DNA of 64,000 bases from Saturnia japonica (lineage: Eukaryota > Arthropoda > Insecta > Lepidoptera > Saturniidae): contig CM065309.1 of NCBI GenBank assembly GCA_033032175.1, forward strand, positions 21,886,001-21,950,000, in the 5' to 3' direction. Positions 54,958 through 64,000 of the stretch are shown here, piece after piece; position 1 is the stretch's first letter, and the number at the start of each line of letters is the position of its first letter. A program made the position numbers and the translations under genes. The notes below the pieces were generated by a model. The model was not told where the DNA came from and did no database searches. It was given only the letters and a program-made list of their open reading frames with translations.

Positions 54958-55030
54958 CAAATCAAAAAAATCTTTATTCAATTTAGGTTCTAAGAAGGCA
55001 CTTAATAACGAAAATATAATTAAAATGTTA
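54958..55030 (+). repeat. LINE/SINE tail repeat, family Y (copy 3)
   Basis: CAAAAAAATCTTTATTCAAT, TTTAGGTTCTAAGAAGGCAC. Truncated copy of the 45903 and 24855 repeat. Confidence 0.65.
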
Positions 55031-55429
55031 CATTTTGTAACACATTTCCATTTTTGTTGAAATATCATATTTTTTGTTTTTGTTGTTCATTTAAATTTTA
55101 AATTAACGATGTTTATGCAAAATCCAAATTAATAAACTTAATTGTCAATTTACAATTTTTGTTTTTTAATGGTTCCTCTAATATTAAATTTGTCCTTTAG
55201 TGTAAGTTTAAGCTTAACCCGCTAATCGCATGTGGCTTGAGGCAACGATGGCGGCTTCTCTCCCGAAAGACAAGTTTTATTGCAAGTCTCAGCGAGTCAA
55301 CTGCGCACCCTGTGACGTCACGGGTTTCCGTACAGACTACACATCCCGCCTGTATTCATTACGTAGAGCATCAAAGTGATTATATTACGCTCGTGTACGT
55401 GTAGTAGGCTTGTAAACATGTTAAATAAT
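55031..55429. other. Intergenic DNA with one GC-richer patch
   Basis: The patch 55210-55370 (GATGGCGGCTTCTCTCCCG, CCCTGTGACGTCACGGGTTT) contains a short CRE-like palindrome TGACGTCA. No convincing frame. Confidence 0.35.
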
Positions 55430-55625
55430 CTGGGTTCGATTCTTGCAATGAGCCTCAGCTTTCGGTAAAGAAAAACATCGTGATCAACCATAGCATGGTG
55501 GTGAGGAATTATTTAATGCCCGCCTGATTAACTATTACCCTCAAGTTGGAAATGTATCTATAGGCAGGTGCAATTGAGCGTCAATTCCTTATGCTTAGTG
55601 TGCTATCATCTTCGGCGGTATCGCC
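55430..55625 (+). mobile_element. SINE-like repeat, family U (copy 3)
   Basis: CTGGGTTCGATTCTTGC is a B-box-like head; CAGCTTTCGGTAAAGAAAAA, CCATAGCATGGTGGTGAGGA, ATGCCCGCCTGATTAAC and CCCTCAAGTTGGAAATG match the other copies. Confidence 0.72.
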
Positions 55626-55766
55626 GTTTAGATGTACACGTCTATAAAGAATACATAACAATTAATTATAAATCTTATCTAATCTAAGAAAGATTTCGGA
55701 AAAAATCTTGCCGACTGCAACTTTACTGGTGTTCGCCGCGTGAACTAATACAGTTATATGTTTTTA

Positions 55767-56270
55767 CTAGCTGTGCCCGTAGCTTCGCTCACGTGGACTA
55801 CAGAATGCCATCGCGAATCTTTTTCTCCCACTCCCGGCTATTTTAAAGACAAAAATGCTTATTGTGTGTGTTCCTTAGAAGATAGATGTATACCCTCCCG
55901 GGCTTTTTAATGCCTATGGTTACGTAGTACATTAATTTTCTATATATCTTATGGTTTACTCAGAATAAGTCATTTAAGCGCCCGAATTGATTCACATGAC
56001 CAGTTCTTTTAATTTGTGCGGAACACTAATTATTTTTCTAAAATAAAAGTAAGTAAGTCTAAGTTACTCCCTATATCATCAACTATCTATTAGTGAAAAT
56101 CCCGTCAAAATCGGTCCAATCATTTCGGAGATTACCCGGAACAAACAGATCAGACAGACAAAAATTTAAAAAATTGATTTTTTGTTATAGGTATAGTATG
56201 TACTTTCATATGCATTTAGTAAAAAGCTGATATTTTGACATTACAAACAGACACTTCAATTTTATTAATT
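55767..56270 (+). repeat. Abundant dispersed repeat, family X (longest copy)
   Basis: CTAGCTGTGCCCGTAGCTTC start, TAGATGTATACCCTCCCGGG, CAATCATTTCGGAGATTACC, CGGAACAAACAG, and a TTTTGACATTACAAACAGAC end. The nearly complete copy defines the family at about 500 bp. Confidence 0.8.
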
Positions 56271-57944
56271 ATATATATTATATTACTTATCTAGCTGTGC
56301 GAAGCCGGGGCGGGTTGCTATTTAATTTATAAATACAGTCCACGCTCCCTTCCCATGATTTTTAAATAATTTGAATACATTCTTATCGACTTTATATATT
56401 TTTATAATATTTAAAAGCTTCCAGAGATAAAAAGGTTATTTAAAATTCAGAGTCACATTACGCTAACAGAACATTAATAGAAGAAAAATAGCGGAAAACC
56501 ACATTAATTAAACCGCAGCCACAACATACGTAAAGCTCTCGCCACTCTGGAGACTAATTAAATTAAACATTTATATTAAAACGTTTTACTACATTTAAAA
56601 CACTAAATAACATTTTGCACTAAGTAGAACTGTCTCTGTGGAACGAGCCTAACAGATCCCTAGACCATAAAATAATTACATCAGCTGGTTCACAGCCCCA
56701 TTAGTGTACGTATTAAAATGGGCCACACGTTCTTTAGATCCCTTTTGCCATTCACTAAAGTATACTGCGGACCTAATTGTAATGAAAATGATTTAATTAA
56801 TGGCAACTCGAGGCTTGGTTTGAATTTTTTTTAACTTTTTTACTATTAACAGTCGTTACTCCATTTCTACAAAATTAATTTACTAATTGATCTCAAGATT
56901 ATATGAATTTAAAATAATTCTTCATACTAACTCCGCCCGAAGTAAAGAAAACGAACACTCTTTTTTTCGTTCTGTCACGCAGTCAAACGACATATTGTGT
57001 TAAAAAGAACCAACGCAAAACATAGCCTAAATGAACTGCCCGTCCCTTGAGATGCGGTACTTGCCCGTGGCGGATGGTTTTTGTTCTAATTTTGCATAGC
57101 TTTCCTCAACGCCACAAACGTATTATTTATCATAGGTTAACTTCTAAAGTTGTAAACTTCATTCAGATTTAATTAATAAAAAGTAGAAGAAAAAGGCCGA
57201 GATGCTAAAAATTATAAACAAAAATAATTTGAAAAGCTATGCTTCGTTGGTCTGGATGAATGGAGCTTATAATAAATGAAGGAAGGACAATGTAAGCCAA
57301 AGTAATCTAGAATTAACGAATCTGAAGCAAGCGAAAGAATTTTGAGAGTTAAGGATGTATAGGGTTCTATCCTTTCTACTTAATCCAGTGGATATATGGC
57401 TTGATGATATATAGAAAGAAAGAAAATTATTTATTGACACAATTAATAAGAGAATTAAAAATATATGAACGAAAAAAACATAAGGTTAACAAGACAACGA
57501 GATATAACAACAACACTTGGAGTTGGTGTATTGCCGTTAGGGAGGAGTGTTTTCTTACGGCGCTGTTTTTTAGCCAAACCTCTAACATTGCCGACAACTT
57601 TAACTTTATAACGTTTATCTGCCCTTTTATAATAGTAACAAGAAATGGTGCATCTTGTCTTTATATTTTGTGGGCGCAGGCAAGTTTCACGAATGCACGC
57701 CGAGTGTAGCCGCCGCCCCGCGCCCCCGCGCGTTTGCAAGTGAGTCAACACGAGCGACGCGAGCGAGTCGTTCTCGCATCTGTTTCTTCTGTTCATACAA
57801 CTTACTTAATTAATTCATCAGTTTGTAAGAAAACTTTAAAATTCAATATGTAAGTCGAGTAGCTAGTGCATCGGTGATGTGATATGCTTGTCTCACTGTG
57901 TTGATAATGTATCTACTGCTGTTTATTTCAAATGTATTTTTTAC
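56271..57944. other. Intergenic DNA with a GC-rich patch; no gene seen
   Basis: Opposed open frames of 102 and 113 codons overlap at 57401-57796. The GC-rich patch 57705-57765 (CCGCCGCCCCGCGCCCCCGC) lies inside. The minus frame has basic, Lys/Arg-rich text but nothing recognisable. It may be an exon, CpG-like promoter or repeat piece. Confidence 0.3.
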
Positions 57945-57949
57945 TTATC

Positions 57950-58563
57950 TATATTAATAAATCTGTAATTATGACTGTAAATGTAAAAAAAATCCTAAAT
58001 TTCCCGACGGACATAGTATTTAAAGGACACTGATCAAGAATATGCTCTTTCTTTTTTGTCTGTTTGTATGTCCGTATTTAACTAAAAACCAGCTTGACCG
58101 ATTCTTATGAAATTTTGTTCACAGGAGGTTTATGTCATTTGTCAATTGATAAGCTATAAGAATTTTCGAGAATACTTTAAGGAATAGTAAAAAATCCAAT
58201 GTTTTTTTCCTTATTTTCAAACGATTCCGATCTAATTTTATAGACAGGATCCCTTCTATAAATCAAAGGCTAAAAGAACCATCAATAATACATTTGAGCA
58301 TCTTAAAAAAGTAGTAAAAGATTTTAATGAAATTTTATACACTCGAAGTATAATATACCATTTTTCAATTATTAGAGTATATTTAATTAATATATTTGAC
58401 CTCATGCTTTACAATATTTTATTTAATCTAAAACGCTTCTCTAATATAAAACAACAATCAATCAACAAGAGAGCAACACTGAATACGCAATAGCACGAGT
58501 AAAAGTAAAATTACGGGACGTAAGTAAACAAACGCGTACGGAGCCGCGGGCACACAGTTAGTT
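57950..58563 (+). mobile_element. Non-autonomous element, Helitron- or LINE-like
   Basis: Starts TCTATATTAATAAATCTGTA and ends GCCGCGGGCACACAGTTAGT. Inside are TGTCTGTTTGTATGTCCGTA, ACCAGCTTGACCGATTCTTA and ATGAAATTTTGTTCACAGGA. Beginning and end have the style of non-autonomous lepidopteran elements; class uncertain. Confidence 0.5.
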
Positions 58564-60279
58564 TAGGATAAAATTGTAGAACAAGACAAATATACCTCAA
58601 AGATATGGGTACCTACTTTTTTGAACCGTAATGACAAATAATTACAATCTATTATATTAATAGAACAATTGCATTAGGTGTCTCATACCATGTTAAATGC
58701 CAAAACCAGCCTTTACCTCCAAACGAGTTTGGATTCAGCTCCCTGGGAACTAGAATCAATAATAATTTAATAATGCAGAGTGCAACTTATTTTACATTTA
58801 GAAACACAACAAAAAAAAAAAAAAACATAACACTTATATGAGCTCCTAATTGCCAACCTAAGGATCCCTGTATCTTAGCAGTCAGTTTGCCTCCAAAATA
58901 GATAAATTCATGTTTGTCGTTCCCATTACTAACAATTTGTGTGAAACACTAAAATAATAATAAAGTAAAATAATTAAAAATAATAATAATACTGCTACTT
59001 AATAAAATAATAACAATAGATTCTAGAAAAAAATAATTTATAACGAATATGTGTTACATATAATTGTTAACAACGATACGTGTCTAATAATGGATAGTAT
59101 GTGTGCACCGACTCACACACAAAGCGGTTTGTATGTCAAACACAAATGTAGCCCGAACTAACTGTTAAAAGAAACGAATTAACAATATACTGTGAAAACA
59201 TTCCGGTTCAGTTAGAAACATCTGATCGTCATAGTCCGCTAGCTTGCGGGGTTAATCTGTCCGTCTGTCTGTCACGCTGTCACGCTGTCACACTGACACG
59301 GGTTCGCTCAGATCCTAAACACTATGAAATTGACCTTTTTTCTCCCCGAGACATTGTTTCATTTTTGTTATGTTTTACCGCGTTATGTATAAATGTGTAC
59401 TTTTGTACATACTTTCCTGTAATATGATATTCTATTCTCTCAGCATATCTTATTATATTAAGTGAGCAATGTAATTGGTTTCTCGGAAACGGCTCCAACG
59501 ATTTCGATGAAACTTTTCATTTAGATAATGTTTTAAATTCCAAGTTTACCTAGATAGGTGTTTTTTTTTTTTGTTTATAAGACACTGAACACAGCTCCAT
59601 CGTCCACATATTTATGTATGATGGATTGGATTCTTCCGCATCAACAGTGAGAAATCTACAGCTTTATCCACACTATATCAAGCGATCAGAGTTTCTCACA
59701 ATTTTATGTTTCACTATCAGTGAATAGATCACTATTTAAACTTAATTCTATTATTTATTCCTTATAAGTAATTGTTTAATCGTAATAAAAAGGCCCATAC
59801 TATAGGTTTTATAATAATAGTTTTTCGGTTAGAGCATCCACGTGGGTCATTAGAGGCTTGATTCGAACCCATTGTCCATTGTATTCGCTAGTAGAAATAA
59901 ATCATTGGCATACAACATAATTCGAAATTATAAATACGTGATAGATATATTACATCAAACTCTCTGATCGATAAAATATCTACGCCAAAAACCTATCATA
60001 TGCAAATAATAGTTTCGCAGACGGTTTTATTGTCACGTTATAAGCACCGTTACGCGTTTACAAAGAGCGTTTCGTTACAACAGCTCGCGGCATCCACGCG
60101 GCCACGCCTCGCTGCCTGTAAACAAGGTGTTATCAATATTTATTGTTATTGGAGCTGGTTTAGTACGGCCTGTATTCCCCAGGTGCATGGAAATTATTCA
60201 CTGAGCCTATAACTTTATAATTAAATTAACTTTGTGATTTATATCCGCCTATTATAGAAGATTATTTTGGACATTATAT
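58564..60279. other. AT-rich DNA with short tandem repeats; no gene seen
   Basis: At 59262-59300 a TGTCACGCTG unit is repeated about three times after GTCCGTCTGTC. The 60000-60212 frame has no recognisable content. Confidence 0.45.
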
Positions 60280-60680
60280 TTTCTCAAACATGCATGGAAA
60301 TATTGTCATTATTTTCGAAAAAAACACGCGAAGTATTACATTTACGGGCATGCCAAAAATGATAAAAGAGATCAAATCAAAGAGTATTTAATACCCGATT
60401 TATTTAATAGGCGATTTCATACGACATTGCTGGAGCGTTTTAATGTTCCAAATTCAAAAAACGCTCCTGCAATTGATTTGATTTTCTTTGTCCGTAAATT
60501 CGAGACTTCCCGTGTTCTTTTTTTGAAAATAATGACAATATTTCCATGCATGTTTGAGAAAAGCACTATTTATGCCTCGGCGGAAATGACAATTGCCTGT
60601 CTCGTATTAGTGAAGTCCTCGCCTACGGCTCAACCTGCAATTGCCTATTTCACGGCCTTTGCAATAATGTACTATTATAC
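60280..60680. mobile_element. Fold-back MITE, copy 2
   Basis: Same inverted arms and order as 21276-21660: TCTCAAACATGCATGGAAAT to AACACGCGAAGTAT, then the reverse arm ending at GCATGTTTGAGAAAAGC, then GCCTCGGCGGAAATGACAAT. A 115-codon frame starting at 60427 runs through the right arm and is a by-product of the repeat. Confidence 0.78.
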
Positions 60681-62270
60681 GTTTTTACCTGGGTTTGAAG
60701 TATTAACAAACCATATAAAAACTGTAAACATAACAATGAACCAATTTATATTTATTCAACCACCGAAAGAATAAACCATATTTCTCAATAGTCGTTGCTG
60801 TGCTTAGACTGTACTGTTATTCCTCATCAGGTGGAGATCAGTAATTTTGCCGAACCTGAATAAAACCCAGTAGACAATAAAGTACCTATAATAATTCCAA
60901 TTTTTGAAGTGCAAACTTCTTTAGCTACGTTGAGCGATTTTTGGTAAGGGATGAACTTGTAAGTTCGCGTAACCTTCACGTCATCGATGACCTCGACATG
61001 CTCGTAACGTATTACGCTTGCGTCAGACTAGCGACGCGTAATATAGCAGTCTGTGTACATGTATAAGCATATATACACTAATACATTGTAGATACATAAA
61101 TTATATGTTGTAATACACTCGACTGTATCATATACGTGTTTGACTTTTTGGATGGGTAAAATCTTGTGATTTAAAAATTCAAAATTGAGTTTTCACTTCT
61201 AATCGGAAGTCCTTATAACTGCCTCTGTTGGTTTTTTTTTGTCATTACCTTATAAGTAACCATGTCATCGGAATATCATTGCGACTATCAGGAAAATAGT
61301 TATGTATGTAATTCCTATGTAAATAGCGGAACTGATAACAAGCCAGGCAAAAGCCAGAATACCTGCCACTATCATATGCCAGGTCGGACCTACCTATACT
61401 GAAAAAAAACAATAGTAAACCAGAGGATAAACTAGAATATAACCTGTATAGGAAGGTTTTCAATGATTTGAACAAAAAGAAACAACAGCACAAAAACCGT
61501 ATGGTGTAGACCAGAACATGAAACACACAGCATAAAAATACAAGTAGATAATATTATGTTATCAGCGTTGTGTTGGTACTGTGTCTTGTCTCCACAATAC
61601 GTTTATATTATATTCCCTGTGAAGTAGCTTCAAATGACACGCTTATAAGTGTTTATGGTAAGTGGAGATCGACCCGGTCGCGACCGTAACTTAACCACTT
61701 TATGAATCTCATACAGATATACATACAACTTGGTAACTTATCTTAGGTATATTATATAAAAATGTGATATTGGTTCTAAACTTATAATATTTTAAGTCAC
61801 TTTATCGATCAAAAGTGACACTTTTTTTATAGACATGATAAATAGTACAATCTCAGAAAACTTGATCAAAGCAAGAAATAAATGAATGTGTGTAAAGTAA
61901 CATGTTAATTTTCACAAAGTTGTATCAACTTCATACAAATATATCGATACAATCTTTGTGTTTTATAAGCTGATTCTATTTTAATAATTAACTTAGTATG
62001 TCGTAAATTTATCTGCTTCAAATTTATGTTTATAATCTGTAAACCCGGTAGGAATTCCTCTCTTAACTCCTTATATATCCCCTTTAATGGTGCTTAACTG
62101 CGTTGTGTAAGAAACTGTTATCCAAAATTTATATCCTTCTGTACCAACGAGTTTGACTATGCATTATATGTCAAATAGTATAGAACATGTATTTTAAAAT
62201 ATATCTACTTGTCTAGGACAACACAAATATTATAATCGTTCTTAAATGGTTCACAGATAGAAAATCACAG
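60681..62270. other. AT-rich DNA; no gene seen
   Basis: The 93-codon minus-strand frame at 61245-61526 (hydrophobic start, then mixed) is not recognised and has no supporting signals. Confidence 0.45.
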
Positions 62271-62356
62271 AGGCCCTAGTACAATCTACACAGTACCCGC
62301 CCCCCCCCTCATCTCTAGCCCCCACGGCCGTCGATCCCGGCAGGCTCCGACACGCA
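62271..62356 (+). other. Possible exon between aatcacag and gtaagt, very uncertain
   Basis: A GC-rich 86-base stretch in AT-rich DNA with an AG before it and a consensus GTAAGT at 62357. Read in the phase left open by the exon at 16165 it is fully open and encodes proline-rich text (QYPPPPSSLAPTAVDP). Because the stretch contains a C run it may be simple sequence. It would be a 46 kb jump from the last exon. Confidence 0.15.
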
Positions 62357-62504
62357 GTAAGTTTGTAGTAAGCGACATAGTTTGGCCCTTCGCAATTGAC
62401 GTAATCTCTTCGCAATTGCCATTCATTTATTGTCTCGCGTCAGGATTTGTACTGGGTGATAAGCGATAGCGTTGATATATTAAACTTCTATTATTCATTA
62501 TTAC

Positions 62505-62965
62505 TATATGTGTCCGTGGCTTCGATCACGTGGATTACTCAATGCCCGCACGAATCTTGCTTACCCGCTCCCGGCTAATCTAAAGACAAAAGTGCTTATT
62601 GTGGGCGTTCCTTATAAGATAGATATATACTCTCCCGGACTTTTTTGTAGGTCTTTTTAATGCCTATGATTGTGTACTACATTAATTTGCTATATCTCTT
62701 ACGGTTTTTTCAGCATAAGCCATTTCAACGCCCAAATTTATTCGCAAATAAAATTAGCCTAAGTTACTCCCTATACCGTCAGCTATATATCAGTGAAAGT
62801 TGCGTCAAAATCGGTCCAACCGTTTCGGAGATTACCCGGAACAAACAGACAGACAGACAAAAATTTTAAAAATGGGTTTTTGTTATAGGTATCGTATATA
62901 CTTTCATATGCAATTAGTAAAAATCCGTTATTTTGACATTACAAACAGACACTTCAATTTTATTA
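62505..62965 (+). repeat. Abundant dispersed repeat, family X (copy)
   Basis: TGTCCGTGGCTTCGATCACG start, AGATATATACTCTCCCGGAC, CAACCGTTTCGGAGATTACC, CAGACAGACAGACAAAAATT and TTTTGACATTACAAACAGAC end. The 69-codon frame at 62660 is a repeat by-product. Confidence 0.78.
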
Positions 62966-63604
62966 ATTCTATAGGTTAACAAAAAAATTTTGCTTATTAA
63001 ACCAATGTTCTTGGTTTTTTCAGCTTATTTTTCATTTAGTGCATCCCACTAATACATTTTCAGATATAAAAGGAAATGTCGATAATAATTACATAGGAAA
63101 TGAACTCTGGTGTGATAGTCCAAGTTCACGCTATATGAATTATAGTTTATCTAAGGCCGGTAGTACACGATGGAATAGCCGAGTATCGCTGTGAAAGCCG
63201 GGGCTAACTACAGAGTCGTATGTACGCTCGAAACATTTGATGTCGACGCGACGTGGAGCCTCTGCTCGCGCTCATAATGGGCACCTATATTAACTTTGGA
63301 TAGTTCACCTAAATTGCTATCAGATGGGCAGATAAATCTTTCGACTTTCCCAACAAAACTTTAACAAAATTTATTCATTGATTTACTCAGACAAGCGATC
63401 TATACGGATATCCTGTTTTATAGTAAAGGAAGCATATTATGCAATAAAAATACGTGACCCTGTGCTATATAAATATTAAATAATATTACTTACCATTACC
63501 ATTTACGATAAGATAAAAAAATCCTTTCAAAATTATTTCTCTGGATAAGTATAATTAATAAAGAATATGAAAGACATTTTAAACAAAGACAATGCACATC
63601 ATTA
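62966..63604. other. AT-rich DNA; no gene seen
   Basis: A GC-richer patch at 63155-63285 has no convincing frame. Confidence 0.45.
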
Positions 63605-63960
63605 TATTAATACGTGAAGCAAAAACTTTCTACCCCTTTTTGAGCGTATTGCGTGCACGGAAGACTGTGAGATTTGGCATGATTAAAGTTTATATGGAGA
63701 AGGAGTGTAGAAAGCTAAAATTTATCTATAATATATGTTACTAATATATTAAATTAAATAAATTAATACTGCGAATCCTAACCTTATCAGTGCCATTGAA
63801 CTTAGATCCCCCAAAATATTGACTCAATGAAAAGTGACAGCAAGTGATGTAATATTAATTGTTTAGGTTCATACCTACTGCAAATATCAAACAGAAAATA
63901 GGCTATTGTTACACCCGTGGGTAATAAAAATGCCGAAGATTGACGTGAAGAAGTTTTATT
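63605..63960 (+). repeat. Dispersed repeat, second copy of the 16720-17560 type
   Basis: TTAATACGTGAAGCAAAAAC, AAAGTTTATATGGAGAAGGA, AAAGTGACAGCAAGTGATGT and TCAAACAGAAAATAGG match the first copy. This copy lacks the GC-richer middle part. Confidence 0.65.
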
Positions 63961-64000
63961 CGAAAAAAAAAATTTCACGAACTCACAACACTATTATTTA

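Noticed and set aside
57401..57796. Opposed frames of 102 and 113 codons
   Set aside because: Both cover the same stretch, neither has a domain, and the GC-rich patch alone could keep both open.
59262..59300. Short TGTCACGCTG tandem repeats, considered as a CRISPR-like array
   Set aside because: Only about three direct units without spacers, in a eukaryotic genome; simple sequence.
60427..60774. 115-codon plus-strand frame with hydrophobic segments
   Set aside because: Most of it lies inside the fold-back MITE and its tail; the other copy of the MITE does not keep the frame.

Overview
The window looks like nuclear DNA of an insect, most probably a moth or butterfly. It is strongly AT-rich, has GT-AG introns of several kilobases, and is crowded with decayed transposable elements: mariner, RTE-like and jockey-like non-LTR remnants, tRNA-derived SINEs, fold-back and TA-flanked MITEs, and Helitron-like pieces. 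The lepidopteran assignment is inference from the repeat types. No prokaryotic, organellar or viral gene organisation is visible. Almost all non-genic DNA here is intron or intergenic repeat.

Region 1-16.2 kb holds the 3' part of a neuronal immunoglobulin-superfamily gene on the + strand (lachesin / DPR-interacting-protein, DIP, type). Five exons are visible (2762-2890, 8897-9071, 14455-14564, 14857-14919 and, less surely, 16013-16165), with consistent splice phases. They encode the end of Ig domain 2, all of Ig domain 3 and the start of the C-terminal stalk. Earlier exons lie left of the window. The true C-terminus is not certain. Two inverted copies of a ~400 bp repeat bracket the first two exons, and mariner copies sit in the third intron.

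Region 16.2-35 kb is repeat-rich: jockey, SINE and RTE remnants, a mariner fragment, a pogo-like MITE inserted into a Helitron-like element, and one unassigned minus-strand exon-like reading frame (27313-27540).

Region 35.1-41.7 kb is the most unusual part. It holds four apparently intronless genes (orders -, +, +, -) for predicted secreted proteins of 202, 324, 119 and 337 residues. They are very different in length and overall sequence, but all four share one architecture: an N-terminal hydrophobic leader, a first cysteine pair (C-x9-C or C-x11-C), a hypervariable linker, a 12-residue motif of the form S-T-x-x-x-[YWF]-x-x-G-x-x-P at constant spacing, and a final cysteine pair (C-x5-C or C-x8-C) close to the C-terminus. 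I do not recognise this family and treat it as the best candidate for an undescribed system.

Region 41.7-64 kb contains no gene I can support. It holds SINE pairs, RTE/LINE tails, a jockey RT remnant (53.3-53.75 kb), several copies of one abundant 3'-end repeat, a second copy of a fold-back MITE (60.3-60.7 kb), and a weak exon-like stretch at 62.27-62.36 kb.
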